From a virus, in IMG/VR virus record IMGVR_UViG_3300020442_000006, positions 62,001 to 126,000 of that record: DNA of 64,000 nucleotides; one strand, 5' to 3'. The position numbers and the translations under genes are program-made. Positions 1-6,168 of the stretch are shown in pieces. The notes beneath the pieces are model-generated. The model saw only the letters and a program-made list of their open reading frames with translations. It did not search any database and was not told the DNA's origin. Every line of letters starts with the position of its first letter. Position 1 is the first letter of the stretch.

Positions 1-73
1 TGTCATTAGTGTAGGCAACTGTGTCACCTACTGAGATCTCGGAAAATGTCTCGTATGTGTTGTAACTAGGCAT
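1..73 (-). CDS. Small hypothetical protein, 3' end beyond window
   Basis: An open frame starts at the ATG at 73-71 (MPSYNTYETFSEISVGDTVAY...) and is still open at position 1, so only about 24 N-terminal residues are visible. Its start lies inside the end of the upstream gene (8-nt overlap), the usual tight packing of this region. No family is recognised. Confidence 0.6.
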   Translation of the reverse strand, partial: MPSYNTYETFSEISVGDTVAYTND

Positions 74-296
74 ATGCAACCGCCCTTGATTCGATGATAA
101 TATCTCTCACTCTCTCGCGATCGAGTGAATCACCATCACCAAATTCAATATCGGTTGATGCACATAAATCGAGATATTTTAAGATCGCGATTGCTATCTC
201 ACCTTGAGTTAAACCGTCTATTGGATATAATACATCTGCGTGATATGGTGCATAAAACATTTCGATGTACTGTAGAAATTCTTGAAAGTTGTGCAT
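66..296 (-). CDS. Hypothetical acidic early protein, 76 aa
   Basis: Acidic protein starting MHNFQEFLQY with no recognised domain or membrane segment. The ATG sits 23 nt after a TATAAT box, in the short AC-rich leader (AACAAAACAAATG) also seen before the genes starting at 851, 1413 and 2211. It is therefore probably first in its early transcription unit and coupled to the truncated gene at the window edge. Function unknown. Confidence 0.65.
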   Translation of the reverse strand: MHNFQEFLQYIEMFYAPYHADVLYPIDGLTQGEIAIAILKYLDLCASTDIEFGDGDSLDRERVRDIIIESRAVAYA

Positions 297-318
297 TTGT
301 TTTGTTGTGTATGTACTT

Positions 319-376
319 ATTATAAAGGCATATTGCCGAGATTAGTTATACTGTGTGCCACTAATATAACTGTCAC
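319..376 (-). promoter_or_regulatory. Early-unit junction: inverted repeat plus TATAAT promoter
   Basis: A TATAAT box (minus strand, 324-319) lies 23 nt upstream of the gene starting at 296. About 30 bp further upstream is an imperfect inverted repeat (355-376; GTGCCAC, A/T-rich centre, TGTCAC on the plus strand). The repeat follows immediately after the stop codon of the 36-aa gene. The same arrangement recurs at six more places in the window. Confidence 0.5.
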
Positions 377-378
377 AC

Positions 379-489
379 TTAACCAAATGAATGGGAATTG
401 TAGTGTGTTCTAATTGGTTTGGGTGCCTTGAGATCTTTTTTAGGTTTTGTAACCTGTAGATAGATCTTTAATAATTGCTCACTTTTCAT
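379..489 (-). CDS. Very small basic hypothetical protein, 36 aa
   Basis: Short frame MKSEQLLKIYLQVTKPKKDL..., lysine-rich, with no recognised family. The start overlaps the end of the preceding gene by 11 nt. The stop TAA abuts the inverted repeat at 355-376, exactly as other real genes of this region end, which is the main support for it being coding. Confidence 0.45.
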   Translation of the reverse strand: MKSEQLLKIYLQVTKPKKDLKAPKPIRTHYNSHSFG

Positions 490-637
490 TGTGTGTTTTT
501 ACCAAATAGTCCCCAGTTTGGATTGCTTCAAAAACTGCGGTTTGATTGTCTGTTAGGGGATAATCCATATCTCTTAGGGTATCCCATAATTTGATCATTT
601 CATATGCCTGATCAAATGAAACTGGTATATTAAGCAT
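479..637 (-). CDS. Small hypothetical protein, 52 aa
   Basis: Frame MLNIPVSFDQAYEMIKLWDT... ending HNEK. It overlaps the end of the upstream 73-aa gene by 8 nt, typical of translationally coupled phage genes. No domain is recognised. Confidence 0.6.
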   Translation of the reverse strand: MLNIPVSFDQAYEMIKLWDTLRDMDYPLTDNQTAVFEAIQTGDYLVKTHNEK

Positions 638-851
638 CGTAGTTAACTCCTGAGAATACTCTTAACTGAGTTGCATAGTTAACCAACTGATTGAAACCGT
701 CCTCATTAACCTTTATCTCATCAAGTAATTTTGAGTCTGCACACTCATCTAGGTATCTCATAATAGTTTCAAATTGCTCTAATGCTTCAAAACTAAATCC
801 AGTCTCTGCTTCAACTTGTGAGCGATCTGGGAAAGTGTTGTTTTCAATCAT
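630..851 (-). CDS. Hypothetical acidic protein, 73 aa
   Basis: MIENNTFPDRSQVEAETGFS..., acidic and predicted largely helical. First gene of a small unit: its ATG follows a TATAAT box (877-882) by 26 nt with the AC-rich leader typical of the early units here. Function unknown. Confidence 0.65.
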   Translation of the reverse strand: MIENNTFPDRSQVEAETGFSFEALEQFETIMRYLDECADSKLLDEIKVNEDGFNQLVNYATQLRVFSGVNYDA

Positions 852-876
852 TTGTTTCTGTGTTGCTTATGTTATT

Positions 877-934
877 ATTATAGTCAATGTGTGTGAACTA
901 TGGTGTTAGTTTGTGCCACTTATATAAGTGTCAC
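877..934 (-). promoter_or_regulatory. Early-unit junction: inverted repeat plus TATAAT promoter
   Basis: The TATAAT box on the minus strand at 882-877 serves the gene starting at 851. The clearest copy of the junction inverted repeat lies upstream at 913-934: GTGCCACTT, ATAT, AAGTGTCAC on the plus strand, 9-bp arms with one mismatch. It lies 12 nt beyond the stop of the 58-aa gene. Confidence 0.55.
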
Positions 935-946
935 ATAAACACTTGA

Positions 947-1123
947 CTATGCAGTTTGTAGTTCTTCTAATAGTGAATCGAGTTCCTCAGCACAACAACC
1001 ACATCGCCATCCTTGAATCTCGTCACCATAGTATGCATAACGATTGACATACCTACCAGTTCCAAATTTACAAGACTGGTCGCAGTCAACACAAATTTCT
1101 TGCCCAAATATGTCTCTTATCAT
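947..1123 (-). CDS. Small cysteine-rich protein, possible zinc binder, 58 aa
   Basis: Starts MIRDIFGQEICVDCDQSC and ends ...GWRCGCCAEELDSLLEELQTA. The CVDC...C and CGCC cysteine groups could bind zinc. I prefer the start at 1123 over an upstream in-frame ATG at 1165 because it gives an ATGA overlap with the stop of the preceding gene. Zinc binding is inference; no family is recognised. Confidence 0.6.
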   Translation of the reverse strand: MIRDIFGQEICVDCDQSCKFGTGRYVNRYAYYGDEIQGWRCGCCAEELDSLLEELQTA

Positions 1124-1278
1124 TGGCACATATCCTCGAATCTCTCGCGAGCAATATATTCGCAATGCTCTTGTAATGCTTCGGGGGTGAACATTTTATC
1201 CATCCCAGTTTTTTCCATTAGTTCCATTTCTTCTTCGAAGAATGTTTCTAACATATCTGCGTGATGTGCTACTGACAT
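1120..1278 (-). CDS. Small hypothetical protein, 52 aa
   Basis: MSVAHHADMLETFFEEEMEL..., strongly acidic and probably helical. Its ATG follows the stop TAA of the upstream 44-aa gene directly, and its stop forms an ATGA overlap with the next gene, so the three genes form one coupled unit. Function unknown. Confidence 0.6.
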   Translation of the reverse strand: MSVAHHADMLETFFEEEMELMEKTGMDKMFTPEALQEHCEYIARERFEDMCQ

Positions 1279-1413
1279 TTACACTTCCTCCCAGTAAACT
1301 GTGTCTACTTTCTTGTAAAGATCAGCAACTTTACATCCCTTCCTTCTAGCAACTTGTCTTGCTATCATTGCTTCCCATCTTAGGAAACTTTCATAACGTT
1401 GTTTGTTTGTCAT
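1279..1413 (-). CDS. Small cyanophage protein with KQRYESFLRW motif, 44 aa
   Basis: MTNKQRYESFLRWEAMIARQ... is basic. The segment KQRYESFLRW is nearly identical to KQRYESLLRW in the 80-aa protein at 6496-6738, so the two share a domain. It is first in a three-gene unit behind a TATAAT box at 1441-1446. Role unknown. Confidence 0.6.
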   Translation of the reverse strand: MTNKQRYESFLRWEAMIARQVARRKGCKVADLYKKVDTVYWEEV

Positions 1414-1440
1414 TTAAGTTTGTTGTTTGTTTATATTATT

Positions 1441-1498
1441 ATTATAGTAAATGTGTGGTTAGTATGGTGTTATGATGTGACACTTATTTAACTGTCAC
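1441..1498 (-). promoter_or_regulatory. Early-unit junction: inverted repeat plus TATAAT promoter
   Basis: The TATAAT box (1446-1441) lies 28 nt before the ATG at 1413. The inverted repeat at 1477-1498 (GTGACACTTA...AACTGTCAC on the plus strand) contains the stop codon of the upstream 79-aa gene. Confidence 0.5.
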
Positions 1499-1727
1499 CT
1501 GTCCAGTCCATAAATATCCACTCATATGTACCATCTTCGGGGTCACGTCCATTAACTACGAACTCCTTAAAAATTGCGTCAGCATCCTCAAAACGATTGC
1601 TATCAATGTGACTAGTAACCATTTTCATATAATGCTCACCGAGGTGATCGATTGACTGTTGCATTTCGTTAGTAAAATCGCCGTGGTCGTGATACTCGTG
1701 GATTTCTCTAGAGAATTCTTGTTCCAT
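1488..1727 (-). CDS. Hypothetical acidic protein, 79 aa
   Basis: MEQEFSREIHEYHDHGDFTN..., rich in Asp, Glu and His. It overlaps the end of the putative nuclease gene by 20 nt and so is probably co-translated with it; an immunity or accessory role is possible but unsupported. Its stop lies inside the junction inverted repeat. Confidence 0.6.
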   Translation of the reverse strand: MEQEFSREIHEYHDHGDFTNEMQQSIDHLGEHYMKMVTSHIDSNRFEDADAIFKEFVVNGRDPEDGTYEWIFMDWTGDS

Positions 1728-2211
1728 AGGTTTGGATTGCTTTGTTTGGGATTGTGTAACCTAGACGTGGGTCTTTTCTAACAGTATTAGAGTGAAATTG
1801 CTTCTTTAGACTAGGTAGCAGCAATTTAAGTACGTCATCGCCTGACATTTGCCAGACTTCAACAACTTGACCATTATGGTATCGTGCAAAGAAGTGATCT
1901 TTGTACTTACCAATTTTTTCTTCCTTCAGATACTTAACTTGATCTTCCCAAGTATCTTGAACTGAAATACCGTTGTATGTAGCGGTTAATTTCTTACCTA
2001 TAGTAGATTTATACTCTACTGGATTGCCAGATTGATCAAATGCATCAGCACCTGAGTAATCATCAGCAACTTTATGCCCTAGTATGCCTGCAAGATGTAT
2101 CTCTCTTGATCTAGCATAACTGAATGGGTCACCCCATCCGTGCTGATCGCATAGAGCATACATTTGCTCAAATAACTGTTGATACTGTTGTTCGGGTGTG
2201 GTCACTTGCAT
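1708..2211 (-). CDS. Putative PD-(D/E)XK endonuclease, 167 aa
   Basis: The segment YSGADAFDQSGNPVEYKS (about residues 52-69 of the shortened protein) has the D...E-x-K spacing of PD-(D/E)XK restriction-type nucleases: Asp in GADAF, Glu and Lys in VEYK. Later residues YNGISVQDTWEDQVKYLKEE and VVEVWQM look like the rest of a small restriction-fold domain. I choose the ATG at 2211 rather than the in-frame ATG at 2292, because the 27 extra codons cover a junction inverted repeat and a TATAAT box, followed by the AC-rich leader before ATG seen in neighbouring units. No methylase is nearby, so a host-DNA-degradation role is more likely than restriction-modification. The catalytic assignment is inference. 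Confidence 0.6.
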   Translation of the reverse strand: MQVTTPEQQYQQLFEQMYALCDQHGWGDPFSYARSREIHLAGILGHKVADDYSGADAFDQSGNPVEYKSTIGKKLTATYNGISVQDTWEDQVKYLKEEKIGKYKDHFFARYHNGQVVEVWQMSGDDVLKLLLPSLKKQFHSNTVRKDPRLGYTIPNKAIQTYGTRIL

Positions 2212-2233
2212 TTCTTTGTTTGTCGATACCTCT

Positions 2234-2291
2234 ATTATAAGGGGTGAATCGCCCTGTTGTGCATTTAGTTGTGCCACTTGTTGAACTGTCA
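2234..2291 (-). promoter_or_regulatory. Early-unit junction: inverted repeat plus TATAAT promoter
   Basis: TATAAT on the minus strand (2239-2234) lies 23 nt before the ATG at 2211. The inverted repeat at 2271-2291 lies just past the stop of the 58-aa gene (2297). An alternative reading makes this the N-terminal coding part of the nuclease gene, but its match to the other junctions favours regulatory DNA. Confidence 0.45.
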
Positions 2292-2296
2292 TAGTA

Positions 2297-2473
2297 TCAC
2301 TCGTAAATTAGTCCTTCATCGATTAGAAGTTTAACAGTCCGACCATAATGCCCTTGCAACCATTGATATGCCTTTGTGTCATATATTTGTTGGAAGAGGA
2401 AAAAGAAATCGTCCTCTGAGATTGTACCGTTCTCATATGAGAGCAGCAGGTCAAGATCAGGTGTCATAATCAT
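2297..2473 (-). CDS. Conserved small phage protein with QGHYGRT motif, 58 aa
   Basis: MIMTPDLDLLLSYENGTISE..., containing WLQGHYGRTVKLLIDEGLI. This pattern (Y-E-x-G, then LQGHYGR and LI-x-x-GLI) is familiar from small uncharacterised proteins widespread in tailed phages. A second ATG two codons downstream (2467) is also possible. Function unknown. Confidence 0.65.
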   Translation of the reverse strand: MIMTPDLDLLLSYENGTISEDDFFFLFQQIYDTKAYQWLQGHYGRTVKLLIDEGLIYE

Positions 2474-2486
2474 TTTTTAATTTGAA

Positions 2487-2705
2487 TCAGCAGCAAGCGG
2501 GAAAATACTCTTGTGGTTCAGTCAGGAAATCAGTCACTTGATAACCAATATCAATGCGTGAGTTGATTGTCTCCTTCATTTCTTTTTTAGTCATCAGTCT
2601 GATAGACATTGCATCACCCTTCAATTTGAGAGTGTAAACAAACTTGTCAGTCAGGATGTTGTGGGGACGGAACTCGCATTGCATTGAACCAGATGTGAGT
2701 TGCAT
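2487..2705 (-). CDS. Hypothetical protein, 72 aa
   Basis: MQLTSGSMQCEFRPHNILTD... with no recognised domain. A TATAAT box on the minus strand at 2733-2738, inside the end of the upstream gene, lies 28 nt before the ATG and probably drives it. Function unknown. Confidence 0.6.
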   Translation of the reverse strand: MQLTSGSMQCEFRPHNILTDKFVYTLKLKGDAMSIRLMTKKEMKETINSRIDIGYQVTDFLTEPQEYFPACC

Positions 2706-2728
2706 AGTTGTCTCCGTTTGCTTTACTC

Positions 2729-3052
2729 TTATATTATAGAGGACGGTGCGAGGTCTAGTGGGTCAGGTGTGACAGTTTGTGGACTGGCACTAAGTGTCAT
2801 TTGTTTCCAGTCTTCGAACTCCGTACCATAGTTTGCTTCAACTAGTGGTTTAATTTGTTTGAATAATCCTATGATTGCATCCTTACCGAAATCATCGTGT
2901 TCAATAGTATCGTGACCAGTACAAGATGAACCCCACGATGTTACATCGCTATCAATACGTGCAACTAGTCCACGTGTATAGTAATGCAATAATCCTAGTT
3001 CTCTACGTGATAGAGCGATTGTAAATTCTTTTTTGTTGTTAGTATGATTCAT
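2729..3052 (-). CDS. Hypothetical protein, 107 aa
   Basis: MNHTNNKKEFTIALSRRELG..., with no recognised domain. It overlaps the preceding small gene by 14 nt. Function unknown. Confidence 0.65.
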   Translation of the reverse strand: MNHTNNKKEFTIALSRRELGLLHYYTRGLVARIDSDVTSWGSSCTGHDTIEHDDFGKDAIIGLFKQIKPLVEANYGTEFEDWKQMTLSASPQTVTPDPLDLAPSSII

Positions 3053-3212
3053 AAATCTCCTTCATTATGTTGACTGCATTGAATAGGTCGATGTGTGCAG
3101 CGTCAGGTTCATCGCCATTTTCTTTAAGTTCTGATTTATAAATGTCAGGTAGATCTCTGACTGCATCATAAATTTCTTCGAACTGTCCTGTAGTGAGTTT
3201 TAGAGTTATCAT
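3039..3212 (-). CDS. Small hypothetical protein, 57 aa
   Basis: MITLKLTTGQFEEIYDAVRD..., acidic and predicted helical. It starts in an ATGA overlap with the upstream gene and overlaps the downstream gene by 14 nt; the three form a coupled unit. Function unknown. Confidence 0.6.
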   Translation of the reverse strand: MITLKLTTGQFEEIYDAVRDLPDIYKSELKENGDEPDAAHIDLFNAVNIMKEIYESY

Positions 3213-3367
3213 ACTATTCTCGCATCAATAACTGTTACTGGGTCTAAGAAGAAACCATTGTCAACTGCGTTGACTACTACATTTTGTGTGAGTGGTTCAC
3301 CGTCAGGGCAATTAATCTCGTCCTCGGTGTCAACTTCAACTAGTAATGTGACTTGTACTCTTGTCAT
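3209..3367 (-). CDS. Small hypothetical protein, 52 aa
   Basis: MTRVQVTLLVEVDTEDEINC... alternates hydrophobic and charged residues like a small beta sheet domain. It forms an ATGA overlap with the next gene. Directly upstream is the structured intergenic segment at 3388-3506, which would form its leader. Confidence 0.6.
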   Translation of the reverse strand: MTRVQVTLLVEVDTEDEINCPDGEPLTQNVVVNAVDNGFFLDPVTVIDARIV

Positions 3368-3387
3368 TGTTTTGAATTAGTGAATAT

Positions 3388-3506
3388 CGAGAGCGAGGGT
3401 ATCCCTCAGCGTTTGGTAATGTGAGCAACGCTCTCGAAATGGTGTGTGGAAGAGATTCGAATTAAAGAGCATTTTCCTCTGGGGTCGCTCACTCTTGCCT
3501 TCCACA
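3388..3506 (-). ncRNA. Candidate structured RNA or long 5' leader
   Basis: A non-coding stretch with two strong foldable domains. One has a perfect 8-bp outer stem, 3388-3395 with 3429-3436, enclosing a small hairpin (AGGG at 3396-3399 with CCCT at 3403-3406). The other has an 8-bp stem, 3445-3452 with 3499-3506, enclosing about 46 nt. The segment starts a few nt downstream of a TATTAT box (3510-3515), itself just after a terminator, so transcription would begin at or near the second stem. The second domain has an acceptor-like stem and a TTCGAAT sequence but is too short for a tRNA. It may be a separate small RNA or a structured leader of the 3209-3367 gene. Confidence 0.45.
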
Positions 3507-3509
3507 TTT

Positions 3510-3570
3510 ATAATATACCAATAAAAAAGACCCCTGTGGGGTCTCATTAGTACAGTTATTTAATTGGCAC
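3510..3570 (-). promoter_or_regulatory. Early-unit junction with terminator
   Basis: In minus-strand order: a degenerate copy of the inverted repeat (3552-3570), the terminator at 3523-3544, then a TATTAT box (3515-3510). It separates the 142-aa gene from the structured leader and the small-gene unit. Confidence 0.4.
3523..3544 (-). terminator. Rho-independent terminator
   Basis: On the minus strand AGACCCC, loop ACA, GGGGTCT is followed by a run of six T. It ends transcription of the 142-aa gene at 3576-4004. Confidence 0.85.
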
Positions 3571-3575
3571 ATTGT

Positions 3576-4004
3576 TTACCAGAATGTTCCCAAATGTGTT
3601 ACTTTATCGAAGAATGCTTCGCGATATGTATCATCGATGCTGTTAGCGTCTACGTTGTAAAGATCTCCCTTGAGTTTCTTACATTTACCTGTAGACCCTT
3701 CAATCCACATTAAAACTTTAGTGTGTCCACCTCGGTCGGGTGGTGCTGTTGCGGTGATCTTGATGTCATCGCCATCATCTTCCTTAGCGAATGACCACGT
3801 GACACTACTGTCACCTGCTACAACTTTGTCTCTCTTACTGAGAATGACATTCACGTGGGTATGGATTTGTCTCGCGAGTTCTGTTGTGGTTCCTACAGAC
3901 TCAGCAATTCTCTTGTCAATATTGGCGAGTCTATATGCCTTCGCCTTCTCTGACAATTTAGTGAGTAGCAAATCTGCATACCCATTAACTGCTGTCGTTG
4001 CCAT
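3576..4004 (-). CDS. Hypothetical protein, 142 aa
   Basis: MATTAVNGYADLLLTKLSEK... has a helical basic N-terminal half and a beta-rich C-terminal half. No family is recognised. It lies between the helicase gene and a terminator. A CATAAATA late-type motif 35 nt upstream of its ATG suggests its own late transcript. Confidence 0.65.
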   Translation of the reverse strand: MATTAVNGYADLLLTKLSEKAKAYRLANIDKRIAESVGTTTELARQIHTHVNVILSKRDKVVAGDSSVTWSFAKEDDGDDIKITATAPPDRGGHTKVLMWIEGSTGKCKKLKGDLYNVDANSIDDTYREAFFDKVTHLGTFW

Positions 4005-4038
4005 TGTTAATCTCTGAAATAACTGTACTTGATAGAGT

Positions 4039-4046
4039 TATTTATG
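4039..4046 (-). promoter_or_regulatory. Late-type promoter motif CATAAATA
   Basis: CATAAATA on the minus strand, 35 nt upstream of the 142-aa gene. It matches the T4-type late promoter core used by gp55/gp33-directed RNA polymerase. Confidence 0.4.
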
Positions 4047-5337
4047 CAACTAGCGACTCGGGGTGAATACCGTGGACGAAAATTGAATCTACAACTCTTT
4101 GAAGACGCTGTGCAATGTGCTTACCATAGTTTGTATAGGTCGGTACTGTCACATAACCAGTTGGTTTGCGATACATATCAAGTTTGCCTGCTGTCAACTG
4201 ACCTGATCGAATTCTTGCAGCGTCCTCTTTATGTAGGCGAATAACACGACCAATAGTTTGTGCCATTTCGACTGTCTGAAGTTGACGCAACAAAATGGTA
4301 TGAGTCAGACCGTGGACGTTGATACCTTCGCTAAGGATAGAGTAATGGAAGATGATAAACTTGCGATCATCATCACGTCCGAACTCATCCATAGTTTTGA
4401 AAAACTGCTCACGGTTCACTTTCTTGTCATTGACAAATGCACCAAACTTAGATGTGACGTGGAGAACATCATATCCACGTGACTTGAGTTCAACAAGCAA
4501 TTTAGTCTTACTGAGCATATGTCCCAAGATCTTAGAACTAGGAACTGCAACCAATACTTTGGATGCATTCTTGTCATCAAGATTGTCAAGTACGTCAAGA
4601 ACTGTCTGGGTATCAGTATCCCAACTCATTTTCTTGACTCTCTCAATATCTTGCTCAAAAGGAACAATAGTTGGGGGGATGATAGAACCACTTGCGATCA
4701 ACTCGGGTGCAGGTACTTGTTCAATGATTTGTCCATATACCTGACTGTTGTTCATACCACGTTGGTGCCTACGTGCTACACGTGGTGTTGCTGTAAAGAA
4801 GTAGCAACGCTTAGCGATTGCACTAATATCTTCAGTAGAATCAAAGAAATTACGTGTTACGCTGTTGTGTGCTTCATCAAAGTATGCTACGTCAATTTCA
4901 AGTTGGTGCTTAGTTACTGCTTCAACAACTCTACGAAGAGAGTGATAAGTTGTGAAAATAACATTAGTAGCAACTGCACTCTTTGCCCTGTTGTCCTTGA
5001 TGAACTGAGCAAGTTTATCTGGTTTGGTACCAGAATCATAATTTGTCTCACCTGAGTGGACGTGATAGACGTGAACCCAGTCTGCTTTAAGGAACTGCAT
5101 AAACTCCTCGCACAACTGATTGGCAAGAAGAATACGAGGTGCAACCACCACAATGGTGCTGTTGCTGTTAGTATTGAGCGTTCTCAAAGCATCGTAGATC
5201 ATACACATCGTCTTACCACCACCAGTAGGGATAATAACCTGTCCCTTAGTGTTACGCTTCATTGCGTCAACTGCTCTCTGTTGGTGCTTGCGAAGATTTA
5301 CGCTCAAATGTCTGTCCGTGATTGATAGACATATCAT
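4042..5337 (-). CDS. SF2 DEAH-box DNA/RNA helicase
   Basis: About 430 residues with the ordered superfamily II motifs: IPTGGGKT (Walker A, near residue 38), VVVAPRILL (Ia), YFDEAHN (Walker B, near 153), FFTATPR (III, near 180), HYSILSEGI (V) and QTIGRVIR (VI). It resembles type III restriction/RecQ-like or UvsW-like helicases. T4 UvsW carries an extra N-terminal domain and is near 500 residues, and that domain is missing here, so I do not assign uvsW. Likely roles are remodelling replication or recombination intermediates. The annotated ATG overlaps a TATGAT promoter-like box (5333-5338), so the true start may be a downstream TTG around 5307. Confidence 0.85.
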   Translation of the reverse strand: MICLSITDRHLSVNLRKHQQRAVDAMKRNTKGQVIIPTGGGKTMCMIYDALRTLNTNSNSTIVVVAPRILLANQLCEEFMQFLKADWVHVYHVHSGETNYDSGTKPDKLAQFIKDNRAKSAVATNVIFTTYHSLRRVVEAVTKHQLEIDVAYFDEAHNSVTRNFFDSTEDISAIAKRCYFFTATPRVARRHQRGMNNSQVYGQIIEQVPAPELIASGSIIPPTIVPFEQDIERVKKMSWDTDTQTVLDVLDNLDDKNASKVLVAVPSSKILGHMLSKTKLLVELKSRGYDVLHVTSKFGAFVNDKKVNREQFFKTMDEFGRDDDRKFIIFHYSILSEGINVHGLTHTILLRQLQTVEMAQTIGRVIRLHKEDAARIRSGQLTAGKLDMYRKPTGYVTVPTYTNYGKHIAQRLQRVVDSIFVHGIHPESLVA

Positions 5338-5392
5338 AGCACATAAAAAACCACCCGAGGGGGTGTCGGGTGGTCACTTCTTGAACTGTCAC
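5333..5392 (-). promoter_or_regulatory. Early-unit junction with terminator
   Basis: The inverted-repeat element (5373-5392; GTCACTTC, TTGAACTGTCAC on the plus strand) follows the stop of the 52-aa gene. It is followed on the minus strand by the terminator (5345-5374) and a TATGAT box (5338-5333) for the helicase. Confidence 0.4.
5345..5374 (-). terminator. Rho-independent terminator
   Basis: On the minus strand a 9-bp stem (ACCACCCGA with TCGGGTGGT, 5366-5374 with 5350-5358, loop of 7) is followed by six T. It separates the 52-aa gene from the helicase. Confidence 0.85.
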
Positions 5393-5393
5393 T

Positions 5394-5552
5394 CTACCAT
5401 ATATCTTTACAGATTCGTTTGCACTCGTGTGGGTGCTGTTCGATAGAGCATTCAATTAAACAGTCGAAATAGTCATTGATTAAGTCCATTTCCTCGTTAG
5501 AGTGTGATTCAGACCATTCTGCTAACTGCTCCTTTGCTATAAGATTGTGCAT
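5394..5552 (-). CDS. Small cysteine-containing protein, 52 aa
   Basis: MHNLIAKEQLAEWSESHSNE... has four cysteines in the C-terminal half (FDCLIECSIEQHPHECKRIC). No family is recognised. It is closed by a strong terminator and preceded by a CTAAATA motif at 5623-5630, so it may be a monocistronic late transcript. Confidence 0.55.
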   Translation of the reverse strand: MHNLIAKEQLAEWSESHSNEEMDLINDYFDCLIECSIEQHPHECKRICKDIW

Positions 5553-5622
5553 CTGCCTTACCTGTAACTGAAATCATAATGTAGGAAGATTAGGGTGCAT
5601 CGCTCTCCTCTAATTCTAGTAT

Positions 5623-5630
5623 TATTTAGA
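5623..5630 (-). promoter_or_regulatory. Late-type promoter motif TCTAAATA
   Basis: TCTAAATA on the minus strand, about 70 nt upstream of the 52-aa gene. Between them is AGGAGAGCG followed by a minimal 8-codon frame. The interval 5553-5696 otherwise holds no gene I can support. Confidence 0.35.
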
Positions 5631-5696
5631 AATGTTTGTAAATCATAACGTAGTTTTGTAAAAATAAAACACAACTAAACAATAATTCACACATCT

Positions 5697-5954
5697 TTAC
5701 CTGTTTCTGTCTGGTTGGTTCCAGTAGACTGAATGCTCGTATGTGTCTGTTGATGATGTGAAGTTAGGGGTATCGTCTCCGAAACTGATAACTCCGTCTC
5801 CGAGGGAATCGAGATCTCTCCTAATATGTCCACCATTGTTCTCTTGAATGAATCGCAAGTCAGCGGATTCTCGCAGGGTTTGTTGTCGTTCAAGTTCACA
5901 AATAACGGTGTTCAAATGTGATTGCAAATAAGATGTGTAATCAAGGTGCGTCAC
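5697..5954 (-). CDS. Hypothetical protein, GTG start, 85 aa
   Basis: The frame remains open far upstream, but the best start is the GTG at 5954 (VTHLDYTSYLQSHLNTVICE), which gives a 14-nt overlap with the preceding gene. The ATG at 6077 would overlap that gene by over 130 nt. Charged and probably helical; function unknown. Confidence 0.5.
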   Translation of the reverse strand: MTHLDYTSYLQSHLNTVICELERQQTLRESADLRFIQENNGGHIRRDLDSLGDGVISFGDDTPNFTSSTDTYEHSVYWNQPDRNR

Positions 5955-6168
5955 TTTCTGGTTCAACAGTCTCGCTAGACTGATCAACAGTTCCAAGTCC
6001 GTGTTTGATTGCTGTGTTGACAAAATCCTGTACCTCAGTTTGTGATAGTTTTGATAAAAAATTCCATTGTGGGTCATTATTGTCCCAGTCGAGAGTTACC
6101 TGACCCTCGTCATTAATTTGGATGTTAAGAGAATCCCCTGCCTTTCCCTCCTTTTTTTCGTTTGGCAT
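5941..6168 (-). CDS. Hypothetical acidic protein, 75 aa
   Basis: MPNEKKEGKAGDSLNIQIND.... The ATG at 6168 is preceded by a GAGG ribosome-binding sequence; an in-frame TTG four codons earlier is less likely. The composition suggests a beta-rich N-terminus and helical C-terminus. Part of a run of five overlapping small genes (5697-6738). Confidence 0.55.
   Translation of the reverse strand: MPNEKKEGKAGDSLNIQINDEGQVTLDWDNNDPQWNFLSKLSQTEVQDFVNTAIKHGLGTVDQSSETVEPESDAP

Noticed and set aside
3445-3506. Possible tRNA in the structured intergenic region
   Set aside because: Acceptor-like pairing and TTCGAAT exist, but only about 60 nt lie between and no anticodon or T stem can be drawn.
4042-5337. 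Calling the helicase UvsW
   Set aside because: The T4 UvsW N-terminal domain is missing, and the core motifs alone are shared across SF2 helicases.
5687-5899. 70-codon frame overlapping the 85-aa gene
   Set aside because: It overlaps almost entirely, and the 85-aa frame has the better start and more protein-like composition.
5697-6077. 126-codon frame as one gene
   Set aside because: Its first 41 codons lie inside the preceding gene; the GTG at 5954 gives a normal 14-nt overlap.
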